The position numbers were made by a program, and so were the translations under genes. DNA of 64,000 bases from Nonomuraea wenchangensis (GTDB taxonomy: Bacteria > Actinomycetota > Actinomycetes > Streptosporangiales > Streptosporangiaceae), in assembly GCF_900111685.1 (NCBI RefSeq), contig NZ_FOHX01000001.1, forward strand, positions 434,001 to 498,000, in the 5' to 3' direction. The notes beneath the pieces were generated by a model. It searched no databases. It saw nothing but the letters and a program-made list of their open reading frames with translations, and was not told the origin of the DNA. Positions 54,293 through 63,373 of this stretch are shown here, piece after piece (the stretch's first letter is position 1; each line of letters starts with the position of its first letter).

Positions 54293-54976
54293 ATGGCGGG
54301 ACTGCGGGAGCGCAAGAAACAGCGCACGCGCCGGGCGCTGATCGACGCGGCGCTCCAGCTGTTCGCGCGCAAGGGCTACGCCGACACGACGCTCGCGGAG
54401 ATCGCGGCCACGGCGGAGGTCTCCACCCGCACGTTCTTCAGCTACTTCAGCGGCAAGGACGACCTGCTCTTCCACGACGGCGAGGAGCGCATGGAGCGCG
54501 CGCTGGCGCTGCTGGCCGGCCGCCGGCCCGGCGAGACGGCCGGGGCACTGCTGCTGCGGCTCGTCGAGGCCGGGTTCGGGTGGGCGCTGGAGGACGAGGC
54601 GCTGACGTTCGAGGAGGCCGAGCTGCGGATGCGGCTCATCATGGCCGAGCCCGCCCTGCGGGCGCGGGCGCTGCTGCTGATGTACGACGGCCAGCTCAGG
54701 GTGGCCGCGGCCCTGCGCCAGGCGTGCCAGGACGAGCTGGACGAGGTCGAGGCGGCGGCCGCTGTGGGCGCGCTGTTCGGGGCGGTCAAGCTGGCCGTGA
54801 TGGCGCATCTCGGGCATGACCGGTCGCTGAAGGACATCCAGACGACCGCCCGGCGCGCGGCCGAGCTGGCGCTGGACGGGCTGCGCGCCCTCGACACGCC
54901 CCCGGCGGAGGCCCGCCAGGGCGCCACTCGGGCCGCGGGCCGGGTCCCGGTGGAGCCGCCGGGGATGGCAAGCTGA
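54293..54976 (+). CDS. TetR-family regulator
   Basis: A 227-residue repressor. The N-terminal helix-turn-helix reads LQLFARKGYADTTLAEIAAT followed by VSTRTFFSYFSGKDDLL; the rest is a helical ligand-binding domain. The ATG at 54293 was chosen over an upstream in-frame ATG because it begins the conserved part and lies 6 nt after TACAGT (54281-54286), a leaderless start. It probably controls the divergent P450-ferredoxin pair and itself through the palindrome at 54240. Confidence 0.88.
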   Translation: MAGLRERKKQRTRRALIDAALQLFARKGYADTTLAEIAATAEVSTRTFFSYFSGKDDLLFHDGEERMERALALLAGRRPGETAGALLLRLVEAGFGWALEDEALTFEEAELRMRLIMAEPALRARALLLMYDGQLRVAAALRQACQDELDEVEAAAAVGALFGAVKLAVMAHLGHDRSLKDIQTTARRAAELALDGLRALDTPPAEARQGATRAAGRVPVEPPGMAS

Positions 54977-55001
54977 GACCGGTCGGGCGGAAGGGGGGCG
55001 C

Positions 55002-55553
55002 ATGGCGGGCGGCCTTGGGCGGCGGATCGGCGTGGCGCTGCTGGTGTCGGGGCCGGTGCTGGCGGTGGCGTACGCGCTGGCCGGGCGGACGGCCGTCGGG
55101 CGGGCCGCCGAGGCGCAGGCGCGCGGCCCCGGCTGGCGGGGCGGCCGGATCGACGCCGACGGCCTGACCTCGCTCGGCGTGGACGCCTGGCGGGTGGTGG
55201 CGGTGACCGCCCTGGTGGTCGGGGTGACCGCGCTGGCCTACCTGGTCATCGGGCCGCTGCTGGGGCGGGGCGGGCGGGGGCGGACGTTCCTGCTCGTGCT
55301 GTCGGGCTTCCTGATCGTGCCGTACGCGCTGGGCTGCGTGGTGGCGTTCGTCAACCCTCCGCGGCTCCTGGGCGGCCTCTACCAGGCAGCCGACTTCGTC
55401 GCCGGCCTGCCCGCCTGGCAGCCGGCCACGGCCTTCCTGCTGCCCGCGGCGGGGCTCGCGCAGGCCGTGGGGCTGGCGCTGACGGCCCGCCGCAGGCCCG
55501 CCGTGGCCCCGCGCACGCCGGTGCGGGCGGAGGAGCCCCGCCCCGCGTCGTGA
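55002..55553 (+). CDS. Uncharacterised membrane protein
   Basis: A 183-residue protein with four predicted membrane helices (about residues 9-28, 64-88, 96-118, 140-160) and a Pro/Arg-rich C-terminal tail. I recognise no family. A G-rich ribosome-binding site precedes the ATG. It lies 25 nt after the TetR gene on the same strand and could share its transcript. Confidence 0.65.
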   Translation: MAGGLGRRIGVALLVSGPVLAVAYALAGRTAVGRAAEAQARGPGWRGGRIDADGLTSLGVDAWRVVAVTALVVGVTALAYLVIGPLLGRGGRGRTFLLVLSGFLIVPYALGCVVAFVNPPRLLGGLYQAADFVAGLPAWQPATAFLLPAAGLAQAVGLALTARRRPAVAPRTPVRAEEPRPAS

Positions 55554-55560
55554 GGCCCGC

Positions 55561-56388
55561 TCACAGCCCTCTGAAGCGGCCCCGTACGTGCACCGGCACG
55601 CCCTTGCCCAGCATGCCGGGCAGCGCCTCGGCCACGTTCATCGGCAGCCGGACGCAGCCGTGCGAGGCCGGGTAGAGCGGCACGGAGAGCGCGCCGTGGA
55701 AGGCGATGCCGCCGTTGAAGAAGATCGGGTTGTACAGCTCGCCGAGGTAGGACCTGTGCCAGCCGCTGGTGCGCCAGGTGGTCCGGTAGTCGCCGGTGGG
55801 GGTGGTGGCCGAGCCGCAGAAGCGCTGCTCCTTGCCCTGCCACACGGCGGTCTCGCAGTACGGGACGCCGCTGCCGGAGGAGATGTGCGTGATCAGCTCG
55901 GGCTTCCCGCCGACGTACAGCACCATGATCTGCTTGCTCAGGTTGACCTCGGCGCGGGTCGACCGTCCCCGGGGCACCAGGACCTTGGGGGCTCTGGGGC
56001 TCTCCAGCGCGTCCCAGGTGCGCTTGGCGATCGTGCTGGTCGGCTTGATGCCGTTGACCTTCTGGAACGCCCACACGGCGGCCAGCGTGGTGCCGCCGTA
56101 GCTGCCGTCGGCCTTGCCGGGACGGTAGCCCAGCTCCGCGAGCCGCCGCTGCACCCAGGTGACGGCCTTGCCCTTGGCGCCCAGTCTCAACGTCTTGCGC
56201 GGGGCGGCGACGGGGGCGGTGGTCGCGGGACCGGCCTGCGCGCCCGCGGGCGCGACCGCCGTCGCGGGGGCGGCGAGGTCCCGCGCGGGCAGGCTGGGCA
56301 CCGCCGTGCCGCATCCCGCGAGCGCGACGGCTCCGGCTGTCAGCAGGGCCGCCATTCCCGGCAGTCGCGAAACTCCCACCCGTACCAC
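55561..56388 (-). CDS. L,D-transpeptidase lipoprotein
   Basis: A 275-residue cell-wall enzyme. A lipobox (VALAGC, Cys near residue 26) marks it as a lipoprotein. A peptidoglycan-binding domain follows (LGAKGKAVTWVQRRLAELGY ... GGTTLAAVWAFQKVNGI), then a YkuD catalytic domain with the motif IAFHGALSVPLYPASHGCVR, including the catalytic Cys. It would form 3-3 peptidoglycan cross-links or attach proteins to the wall. Convergent with the preceding gene, 7 nt apart. A GTG 9 nt further in is an alternative start. Confidence 0.92.
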   Translation of the reverse strand: MVRVGVSRLPGMAALLTAGAVALAGCGTAVPSLPARDLAAPATAVAPAGAQAGPATTAPVAAPRKTLRLGAKGKAVTWVQRRLAELGYRPGKADGSYGGTTLAAVWAFQKVNGIKPTSTIAKRTWDALESPRAPKVLVPRGRSTRAEVNLSKQIMVLYVGGKPELITHISSGSGVPYCETAVWQGKEQRFCGSATTPTGDYRTTWRTSGWHRSYLGELYNPIFFNGGIAFHGALSVPLYPASHGCVRLPMNVAEALPGMLGKGVPVHVRGRFRGL

Positions 56389-56476
56389 CTCTCATGCCGA
56401 GGACAACGGATCACAGGACCCTACACCAGTCACCATGAACGGGTAATGAAGCGGTCAACCTGTTTAGAGTGTCCCC

Positions 56477-56953
56477 ATGTCTCAGAAGTTGCCACCAAAC
56501 GCCGTCGTGGTGCAGTCCGCCCTGCGCGAGCTGGGCGCGGACGGCGAGGTCATCGTGCTGCCGGAGAAGGCGCCCACGGCGGCCACGGCGGCGGCGCAGC
56601 TCGGCTGCGAGGTCGGCGCCATCGCCAACAGCCTGATCTTCGACGCCGACGGCGAGCCGCTGCTGGTGCTGACGAGCGGCGCGCACCGCGTCGACACCGC
56701 CCTGATCGCCCGTACGGCGGGCGCGGCGAAGGTACGGCGGGCCACCCCCGAGTTCGTCCGGGCGGCGACCGGCCAGCCCATCGGCGGGGTGGCCCCGGTC
56801 GGGCATCCCGCGCCGGTGCGCACGCTGGTGGACAACTGGCTGGGCAAGCACGAGGTGGTGTGGGCGGCGGGCGGGCATCCGCTGACGGTGTTCCCGACCA
56901 CGTTCGAGGAGCTGGTGCGGATCACCGGCGGCGTGGCGGTGGACGTCGAGTAG
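56477..56953 (+). CDS. YbaK/EbsC-family aminoacyl-tRNA deacylase-like protein
   Basis: A 158-residue single-domain YbaK protein (VIVLPEKAPTAATAAAQLGC, IANSLIFDADGEPLLVLTSG, then APVGHPAPVRTLVD). These enzymes hydrolyse mischarged tRNAs such as Cys- or Ala-tRNA(Pro). The conserved Lys is replaced or shifted in the visible motif (NSLIF), so activity is uncertain. The ATG lies 6 nt after TAGAGT (56465-56470), a leaderless start. Confidence 0.85.
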   Translation: MSQKLPPNAVVVQSALRELGADGEVIVLPEKAPTAATAAAQLGCEVGAIANSLIFDADGEPLLVLTSGAHRVDTALIARTAGAAKVRRATPEFVRAATGQPIGGVAPVGHPAPVRTLVDNWLGKHEVVWAAGGHPLTVFPTTFEELVRITGGVAVDVE

Positions 56954-56962
56954 GGTGCGACG

Positions 56963-57538
56963 GTGATCGAGTTTCGCGGGGCGGGACCGGCCGAGTTCAC
57001 CGAACGGCTGGACACGGTGATCGGCATTTACACGGCCGCGATGCGCCCGCCCGCGGACCAGATCGCCGGCCGCAAGACCATCATGCGCAATCACACGACA
57101 TATCCCTATTTTCAGTGTTATTTCGCAGAATTGCGCGATTCATCCCTTTCGTCGGGCAACCGCGAGAAACCGTACGTCGTCGGCTTCGCCTACGGTTTCC
57201 GCGGCGCGCCCGGCCAGTGGTGGCACGACGTCGTGCTGCGGGCGCTCACCGAGCAGTCCGGGCCCGAGGCCGCCCACGCCTGGCTGGGCCACGCCTTCGA
57301 GCTGGCCGAGGTCCACGTGCACCCCGACTACCAGGGCAAGGGCATCGGCCGCGCGATGATCAGGACGCTCTGCGCGGGCCGCCCCGAACGATCGGTCGTG
57401 CTGTCCACCCACGACCGGCCGACCGCCGCCCGCCACCTCTACGCGAGCCTCGGCTTCGTCGACCTGCTCTCCGGGTTCGTCTTCCCCGGCGGCTACGAGG
57501 AGTACGCCGTCGCGGGCCGCCCGCTCCCCCTGCGCTGA
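56963..57538 (+). CDS. GNAT-family acetyltransferase
   Basis: A 191-residue N-acetyltransferase. The acetyl-CoA loop is VHVHPDYQGKGIGRAMI (Q/RxxGxG/A), and the C-terminal ARHLYASLGFVD segment is typical. The substrate is unknown; a GNAT also sits near metF in mycobacteria. The GTG follows TAGGGT (56951-56956) by 6 nt; the TAG of that box is also the stop codon of the YbaK gene. Bases about 57080-57150 are clearly more AT-rich than the rest of the gene. Confidence 0.85.
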   Translation: MIEFRGAGPAEFTERLDTVIGIYTAAMRPPADQIAGRKTIMRNHTTYPYFQCYFAELRDSSLSSGNREKPYVVGFAYGFRGAPGQWWHDVVLRALTEQSGPEAAHAWLGHAFELAEVHVHPDYQGKGIGRAMIRTLCAGRPERSVVLSTHDRPTAARHLYASLGFVDLLSGFVFPGGYEEYAVAGRPLPLR

Positions 57539-57620
57539 ACCGTGGTTTGCCGCGTCATGACCTGGGGCATGAACCATCACGGAAAGTGACCGACCCTTTA
57601 CCGACCGATCCGGTTACCCT

Positions 57621-57659
57621 GCCGTCATCCGCCCGATCCCCCTGCGGGCGGATGACGGC
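57621..57659. terminator. Bidirectional terminator between GNAT and metF
   Basis: A perfect 15-bp stem (57621-57635 with 57645-57659, 9-nt loop) lies 5 nt from the metF stop and 83 nt from the GNAT stop, so it can serve both convergent genes. Confidence 0.88.
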
Positions 57660-57663
57660 CCGC

Positions 57664-58584
57664 TCAACCGCGCAGGGTGGCCGGCTCCAGGCGCTGGAAC
57701 ACCTCGCGGGAGGCGCTGGAGCGGTTGAAGGTGATGAAGTGGATGCCCGGCGCGCCCTCGTCCAGCAGCCGCTGGCACAGCTCGGCGCCGTGGTCGATGC
57801 CGAGCCGCCGCACCGCCGCGGGATCGTCCTTGACCGCCTCGAAGCGCGCCGCCACGTCCGGCGGGAACGGCGCCCCCGACAACTGCTCCGAACGCGCGAT
57901 CGTGCTCATCTGGGTGACCGGCATGATGCACGGGATGATCGGCGTGTCGCAGCCCTGGGCCGCCACCCTGTCGCGCAGGCGCAGGTAGTCGTCGGCCTGG
58001 AAGAACATCTGGGTGATCGCGTAGTCGGCCCCGGCCCGGCACTTGCGGACGAAGTGGTCGGTGTCGGACTCGATGGACTCCGAGCGCGGATGTTTGTACG
58101 GGAACGCCGCCACCCCCACGCAGAAGTCACCCGCCTGCCGGACCAGGCGTACGAGCTCCTCGGCGTAGAGCACGCCCTCGGGATGCCGCACCCACTCGCC
58201 CGTCGGGTCGCCGGGCGGGTCGCCGCGCACGGCCAGGATGTTGCGCACCCCGGCGTCGGCGAACCGCCCCACCAGGTGGCGCAGCTCGCGTACGGAGTGG
58301 TTGACCGCGGTGAAGTGGGCCACGGGGGTCAGCGTCGTGTCGTGCGCGATGCGCTCGACGATGTCGACCGTGCGGTCACGGGTGGAGCCACCGGCGCCGT
58401 AGGTCACCGACACGAACGTCGGCCGCAGCGACTCCAGCTCCCTGATCGCCTTCCACAGCTGCCGCTCGCCCTCGTCGGTCTTCGGCGGGAAGAACTCGAA
58501 CGAGAACGTGTGTTTGCCGGAGGCGAGCATGTCGCGGACGGTGGGGACACGTCCCGGCAGGACGGAGGGTCGACCAAGCGCCAT
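57664..58584 (-). CDS. metF: 5,10-methylenetetrahydrofolate reductase
   Basis: A 306-residue flavin TIM-barrel that makes 5-methyl-THF for methionine synthesis. Motifs: [46 protein letters not shown] and [14 protein letters not shown]. The ATG lies 7 nt after TAACCT on the minus strand, suggesting a leaderless transcript. It diverges from a polyprenyl synthase gene, the same arrangement as in mycobacteria. Confidence 0.95.
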   Translation of the reverse strand: MALGRPSVLPGRVPTVRDMLASGKHTFSFEFFPPKTDEGERQLWKAIRELESLRPTFVSVTYGAGGSTRDRTVDIVERIAHDTTLTPVAHFTAVNHSVRELRHLVGRFADAGVRNILAVRGDPPGDPTGEWVRHPEGVLYAEELVRLVRQAGDFCVGVAAFPYKHPRSESIESDTDHFVRKCRAGADYAITQMFFQADDYLRLRDRVAAQGCDTPIIPCIMPVTQMSTIARSEQLSGAPFPPDVAARFEAVKDDPAAVRRLGIDHGAELCQRLLDEGAPGIHFITFNRSSASREVFQRLEPATLRG

Positions 58585-58689
58585 GCCCCACAGGTTACAG
58601 GCAGCGGGGTGGCCCGCCGAGGCGGCGGATCCGACGGCTCTCGCGCGCCCCGATCGGAAGCGCTCGCACCGGCCACTAGTCTCGGTGTC

Positions 58690-59757
58690 ATGACCACTGA
58701 CGCCGCGAGCATGGACGTCCTGCGCACGCGGGTTGAGCGTGCCCTGGGCGCCTTCGTCGAACGCCAGCTCCCCGCCTCCGGTGACCCCGACTTCCAGCCG
58801 CTCCGCACGGCCGCCGAGGACCTGCTGGCCGGCGGCAAGCGGCTGCGGCCCGCGTTCTGCTACTGGGGGTGGCGCGGCGCGGGCGGCGCGGACGGCCCCG
58901 GCATCTTCACCGCCGCCGCCTCCCTTGAGCTGCTGCAGGCCAGCGCGCTCGTGCACGACGACGTGATGGACAAGAGCGACCTGCGCCGGGGCATGCCGGC
59001 GGCGCACCGCCGCTTCGAGTCGCTGCACGAGAAGGAGAGCTGGCACGGCTCGGCCGCGCAGTTCGGCGAGGGCGCCGCGATCCTGCTGGGCAACCTGCTG
59101 CTGATCTGGTCGGGCGAGATGTGGCGCACCAGCGGGCTGCCCCCCGAGTCGCTGGAGGCGGCCCAGCCCGTGCACGACCACATGCGCACCGAGCTGATGT
59201 GCGGCCAATACCTCGACCTGCTGGAGCAGGCCCACGGCGAGAACACCTTCGACTCGGCGCTGCGGGTGGCGCTCTACAAGAGCGGCAAATACTCGGTCGA
59301 GCAGCCGCTGCGGCTCGGCCTCGCGCTGGCCGCCCGCGAGCTCGCGCCCTGGATGGACGAGCTGTGCACCGGCTACGGGCGGCGGGTCGGCATCGCCTTC
59401 CAGCTCCGCGACGACATCCTCGGCGTCTTCGGCGACCCGGCGCAGACCGGCAAGCCCGCGGGCGACGACCTGCGGGAGGGCAAGCGCACCATGCTCGTGG
59501 CCCGCACACTCTCGGCCGCCTCCCCCGGCGAGGCCGCGACCGTACGGCGCCTGCTCGGCGATCCCGGCCTCGACGAGGACGGCGTCGCCACGCTGCGCGG
59601 CGTCATCGAGGGCACCGGCGCGCTGAGCGCGTGCGAGGAGCTCATCGGCGACTACCTCGGCGAGGCGCTGGCCGCGCTCGACCGGGCCCCGGTCACCGAG
59701 GAGGCGCGGACGGCGCTGAAGGAGCTGGCGATCGCCGCCACGTCCCGCACCACCTGA
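58690..59757 (+). CDS. Polyprenyl (geranylgeranyl-type) diphosphate synthase
   Basis: A 355-residue trans-prenyltransferase. The first aspartate-rich motif is [16 protein letters not shown] (DDxxD), the second [13 protein letters not shown]; the GGKRLRPAF lysine/arginine motif is also present. It condenses isopentenyl diphosphate into C15-C20 or longer chains. Product length is not certain. TAGTCT (58677-58682) lies 7 nt before the ATG, a leaderless start. No carotenoid or terpene genes follow. Confidence 0.92.
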   Translation: MTTDAASMDVLRTRVERALGAFVERQLPASGDPDFQPLRTAAEDLLAGGKRLRPAFCYWGWRGAGGADGPGIFTAAASLELLQASALVHDDVMDKSDLRRGMPAAHRRFESLHEKESWHGSAAQFGEGAAILLGNLLLIWSGEMWRTSGLPPESLEAAQPVHDHMRTELMCGQYLDLLEQAHGENTFDSALRVALYKSGKYSVEQPLRLGLALAARELAPWMDELCTGYGRRVGIAFQLRDDILGVFGDPAQTGKPAGDDLREGKRTMLVARTLSAASPGEAATVRRLLGDPGLDEDGVATLRGVIEGTGALSACEELIGDYLGEALAALDRAPVTEEARTALKELAIAATSRTT

Positions 59758-59788
59758 CCGGCCGCGCATGATGGCGCCGGACATGCGA

Positions 59789-59818
59789 GCGCCGCCCCGC
59801 CGGGAGGCGGGGCGGCGC
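59789..59818. terminator. Bidirectional terminator between polyprenyl synthase and thiE
   Basis: A perfect 13-bp GC-only stem (59789-59801 with 59806-59818, 4-nt loop) lies between the two convergent genes and can terminate both. Confidence 0.88.
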
Positions 59819-59836
59819 GAGGGTCGGGTGGATGGG

Positions 59837-60478
59837 TCAGGCCGCCGCGGCCAGGCGCTTGGCGAACTCCGCCGCCGCCGCGCCCGGATCGTCGGCCTCG
59901 GTGATGGCGCGCACGACGACGACCCGGCGCACGCCGTACGACATGACCTCGTCAAGGTTGCCGAGGTCGATGCCGCCGATGCCGAACCACGGCCGCGCCT
60001 CGCCCAGCGACGCCGCGTGCCGCAGCAGCGACGGGCCGGGGGCCGGGCGGCCCGGCTTGGTCGGCGTGGGCCAGATCGGCCCGCAGCAGAAGTAGTCGAC
60101 GCCCTCCTCCACGGCCGCGGCGGAGGCCTCGGCAGCGGAGTGGGTGGACCGTCCGATGACGATGTCGTCGCCGAGTATCTCTCGCGCGACCGTCGTGGGA
60201 AGGTCGTCCTGCCCCAGGTGGAGCACATCGGGGCGGGCGGCGTAGGCGATGTCGGCCCGGTCGTTGACCGCCAGCAGCTTGCCGTGCCGGTCGCAGGCGT
60301 CGCGGAAGACCTCGAGGAGGGCGAGTTCTTCGCGGGCCTCCAGTCCCTTCTCCCGCAGCTGGACGATGTCCACGCCGTTGGCCAGCACCGTGTCGAGGAA
60401 CTGCGCGAGGTCGCCGCGGTCGCGGCGGCCGCCGGTGCAGAGATAGAGGCGGGCGTCAGAAAGCAAGGGCCTGGGCAC
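59837..60478 (-). CDS. thiE: Thiamine-phosphate synthase
   Basis: A 213-residue TIM-barrel that joins HMP-pyrophosphate and thiazole phosphate. Motifs: [59 protein letters not shown] and [11 protein letters not shown]. It overlaps the preceding Rv2175c-family gene by 23 nt; the GTG start is supported by family alignment only. No riboswitch is seen on this strand. Confidence 0.94.
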   Translation of the reverse strand: MPRPLLSDARLYLCTGGRRDRGDLAQFLDTVLANGVDIVQLREKGLEAREELALLEVFRDACDRHGKLLAVNDRADIAYAARPDVLHLGQDDLPTTVAREILGDDIVIGRSTHSAAEASAAAVEEGVDYFCCGPIWPTPTKPGRPAPGPSLLRHAASLGEARPWFGIGGIDLGNLDEVMSYGVRRVVVVRAITEADDPGAAAAEFAKRLAAAA

Positions 60479-60833
60479 GCCGCTTGACCTCGGTGTGACG
60501 GCCGGCCCTGATCGCCTCGATGGGCGAGCCTGGCAGCGAGTCGTCTGGGGTGAAGAGCCAGCGCAGGGACTCGGCGTCGTCGTAGCCGGCGTCCTGCAGC
60601 ACGGTCAGGGTGCCCGGCAGGCCCTTCATCACGTCCTTCCCGTCGAGGAACACCGCAGGCACCTGCGGGGACCCGCTGCCCTCCCGGCGCACGCCGAGGA
60701 GCTTGTGATCCTTGAGGAGTTGCTTGGCCCGCCCGATCGGGAGATCCAGGCGCTTGGCCACTTCGGGGAGCGTGAGCCACTCGCTGACGAGCTGGTCGGT
60801 CTCCCGGTCGATCTGTGCAACAGAAAGCGTCAC
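60456..60833 (-). CDS. Rv2175c-family DNA-binding protein
   Basis: A 125-residue protein with an N-terminal winged helix ([20 protein letters not shown]) and the family C-terminus ([40 protein letters not shown]). In M. tuberculosis Rv2175c binds DNA and is phosphorylated near its N-terminus by PknL; no PknL-like active kinase is visible here. It lies upstream of thiE and overlaps it. Confidence 0.9.
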   Translation of the reverse strand: MTLSVAQIDRETDQLVSEWLTLPEVAKRLDLPIGRAKQLLKDHKLLGVRREGSGSPQVPAVFLDGKDVMKGLPGTLTVLQDAGYDDAESLRWLFTPDDSLPGSPIEAIRAGRHTEVKRRAQALAF

Positions 60834-60863
60834 GGAACCACAACTACCACATGCCGTGCTTGC

Positions 60864-62039
60864 TCAAACAACACAATCCCGTAGGGGGACGTCTGGATCT
60901 ACCAGGCGTTCCGCGTCCAGCCGGGAACCCGCGCCGATGATGCGGCGGCCCTGGACGAGGTCTCTGGGCCGGTCGACGGCGAACACCGCGGCGAGGGAGT
61001 CATCGCCTCTCAGCCAGACGGCCGACCACTTGCCCTCGGAGCCGCCGCGGTAGAGCAGGCGCTCGCCCGCGGGGTGGTGGCCGGCGTACTGGACCATGTG
61101 CCCGAACTGCTCCGACCAGAAGTACGGCACCGGGTCGTAGACGGCGTCCTCGCCGAGCAGGCTCGCGGCGGCGACCTCGGGGGCGTTGAGCGCGGTGTCC
61201 CAGTGCTCGACCCGCAGGCGGTCCTGGAAACGGCGCGACCACCAGGCGGCGCAGTCGCCCACCGCGACAGTGCCGGGCAGCGAGGCGCGCAGGTGCTCGT
61301 CCACGACGACGCCGTTGTGCAGGTCGAGGTCGGCGTCGGCCAGCCACTGGACCGCCGGGCGCACGCCGATGCCGGCGACGACCACGTGCGCGTCCAGGAA
61401 CTCGCCGCCGACCAGCTCGACGCCGCCCTCCTCGACGGAGTGGACCATGGAGCCGAGACGCAGGTCGACGCCGTCGTACCAGCGTTCGGTGCGGGCGCCG
61501 ATCTCCGGGCCGACCGCGGTGGCGAGCGGCGCGGGACCGGCCTCGACCACGGTGACCGCGCAGCCGGCGCGGCGGGCGGCCGTGGCCACCTCGGCCCCCA
61601 CCCAGCCCGCGCCGGCGACCACGACACGGGCGCCGGGCACGAGCGCGGCGCGCAGCTCGTGCGCGTCGTCGAGGGTGCGCAGGACGTGCTGGGGGCCGTC
61701 GCCGGGCAGCCGGACCGGGTCGGCGCCGGTGGCGATGACCAGGCCGTCGTAGCGCAGCTCGCCCTCGGTGGTCTCGACGGCGCCCGGCCGCAGCGCGGTG
61801 GCGGACACGCCGGGACGGAAGGCGACCCGCAGCGCGGCGAGGTCGGTGTCGACGAACGTGGTGTCGGACTCGCCGAGCAGCACGCTCTTGGTCAGGGGCG
61901 GCCGGTCGTAGGGGCGGTGACGTTCCCGCCCGACGAGGGTGATCGTGCCGCCGAATCCGCGCCCGCGCAGCGCCTCGACCGTGCGTACGCCGGCCAGGCC
62001 CGCTCCCACCACCACGACATGGTCCACGACCAAGACCAT
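60864..62039 (-). CDS. FAD-dependent ferredoxin reductase-type oxidoreductase
   Basis: A 391-residue flavoprotein of the rhodocoxin/putidaredoxin reductase group. The FAD GxGxxG motif is VVVVGAGLAGVRTVEALR, the NAD(P) motif VVVAGAGWVGAEVATAARR, and the FAD aspartate is in TVAVGDCAAW. A Reductase_C-like end follows (YFWSEQFGHMVQYAGHH). It could supply electrons to the ferredoxin-P450 pair at 52.8-54.2 kb, but it lies 7 kb away. The ATG at 62039 was chosen since the FAD motif starts 8 residues later; the ribosome-binding site is weak. Confidence 0.87.
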   Translation of the reverse strand: MVLVVDHVVVVGAGLAGVRTVEALRGRGFGGTITLVGRERHRPYDRPPLTKSVLLGESDTTFVDTDLAALRVAFRPGVSATALRPGAVETTEGELRYDGLVIATGADPVRLPGDGPQHVLRTLDDAHELRAALVPGARVVVAGAGWVGAEVATAARRAGCAVTVVEAGPAPLATAVGPEIGARTERWYDGVDLRLGSMVHSVEEGGVELVGGEFLDAHVVVAGIGVRPAVQWLADADLDLHNGVVVDEHLRASLPGTVAVGDCAAWWSRRFQDRLRVEHWDTALNAPEVAAASLLGEDAVYDPVPYFWSEQFGHMVQYAGHHPAGERLLYRGGSEGKWSAVWLRGDDSLAAVFAVDRPRDLVQGRRIIGAGSRLDAERLVDPDVPLRDCVV

Positions 62040-62116
62040 AGACGGGTACGGGGCCCGGCGGCCAAGGGGGGCGTGCCTGGCGCCTCCTGCGAGGTCGTAG
62101 GCTTGGGGGCGTAGAC

Positions 62117-62212
62117 GCGCGGGAGTCCGGCCGTGACCGGGCTGAGAGGAAGGCTGCCTCGGGCCTTCGACCGCAAGACACCTGATCCGGATCATGCCGG
62201 CGAAGGGAGCGC
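62117..62212 (+). promoter_or_regulatory. TPP riboswitch (THI element)
   Basis: Conserved THI blocks are present: GGGAGTCCGG, GGGCTGAGAGGA, CTTCGACCGC, then ACACCTGATCCGGATCATGC and CGGCGAAGGGAGCGC. GCGC at 62117-62120 can pair with GCGC at 62209-62212 to close P1. The thiO ribosome-binding site AAGGGAG (62203-62209) is within the 3' strand, so TPP binding should block translation. TAGGCT (62098-62103) is a possible -10 box. Confidence 0.97.
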
Positions 62213-63369
62213 ATGGTGGAGGTCATCGTCGGCGGCGGGGTCGTCGGGCTGTCCGTCGCGTGGCGGCTGGCGCGGGCGGGGCGACCGGTCACCGTGGTCG
62301 ATCCCGACCCCGCGGGCGGGGCCTCGCACGCGGCGGCGGGCATGCTGGCGCCGGTCAGCGAGGTGACCTACACCGAGGAGCCGCTGCTGCGGCTGGGCCT
62401 GGCGTCGCTGCGCCGCTGGCCGGCCTTCGCCGCCGAGCTGGCCGCCGACGCGGGGCTGCCCGAGGGGGCGCACGGGGTGGACCTGCGCGCGGAGGGCACG
62501 CTCGACGTGGCGTTCGGGGCCGACGACCTCGCGGCGCTGGACGAGCTGGCCGCGTTCATGGACAAGCTGGGGCTCCCGGTGGAGCGGCTGACCGGGCGCG
62601 AGTGCCGCCGCCTGGAGCCGATGCTGGCGCCGTCGGTGCGCGGCGGACTGCTCGCCGCCGGTGACGCCTGGGTGGACCCGCGCCGGGTGACGGCGGCGCT
62701 GCTGACCGCGCTGGAACGGCGGCACGTGCCGCTCGTCCGCGCCCGGGTCACCGGGCTGCTGCGCGAGGACGATCCGGAGGGCCCGGCCGCCGGGCTGCTG
62801 CGCGAGGGCGGGCCGGCGGGCCGGGTCACGGGTGTGCGGCTGGAGGGGGGTGCCGAGCTGGCCGCGACGACGGTGGTGCTGGCGGCCGGGGCTTGGAGCG
62901 CCGCCCTGGCCGGGGTGCCGGTGCGGCCGGTCAAGGGGCAGATCCTGCGCCTGCGTTCGCCGCAACCGCTGCTGACCCGGTGCGTACGCGGCTCCGTGCA
63001 CGGCTCCCCCGTCTACCTCGTCCCCCGGGGCGACGGCGAGCTGGTGGTCGGCGCGACCCAGGAGGAGCTGGGCTTCGACACCCGGGTGACCGCCGGCGGC
63101 CTGTACGAGCTGCTGCGCGACGCCAGGGAGCTGGTGCCCGGCGTGACCGAGCTGGAGCTGGCCGACGTGGTCGCGGGCCTGCGCCCCGGCACGCCGGACA
63201 ACGTTCCGATCGTCGGGCCGGCCGGCGACGGGCTGGTGCTCGCCACCGGACACCACCGGGGCGGCGTGCTGCTCGCGCCTCTCACGGCCGCCCTGGTGGC
63301 CGGGGAGGCGGGCGGCGAGGAGGGCGGGCTGGCGGCGTTGTGCTCGCCGGCGAGATTTGGAGAGATCGC

Positions 63370-63373
<4 letters not shown>
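62213..63373 (+). CDS. thiO: Glycine oxidase ThiO
   Basis: A 386-residue FAD enzyme of the DAO family that oxidises glycine to the imine used for thiazole formation. The dinucleotide motif is VGGGVVGLSVAWRLARAG; the substrate region VKGQILRL and the closing LATGHHRGGVLLAPLTA are typical. Start ATG directly follows the TPP riboswitch. An extra loop of about 25 residues containing two GLLRE copies interrupts the middle domain. Confidence 0.93.

Noticed and set aside
57080..57150. AT-rich patch as a sign of recent transfer within the GNAT gene
   Set aside because: It lies within one intact frame with a normal GNAT motif afterwards; a short composition dip alone does not show transfer.
55588..58689. 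Upstream extension of the polyprenyl synthase frame
   Set aside because: The frame happens to stay open through the transpeptidase, YbaK and GNAT genes, but only the part from 58690 resembles the family, with its own -10 box.
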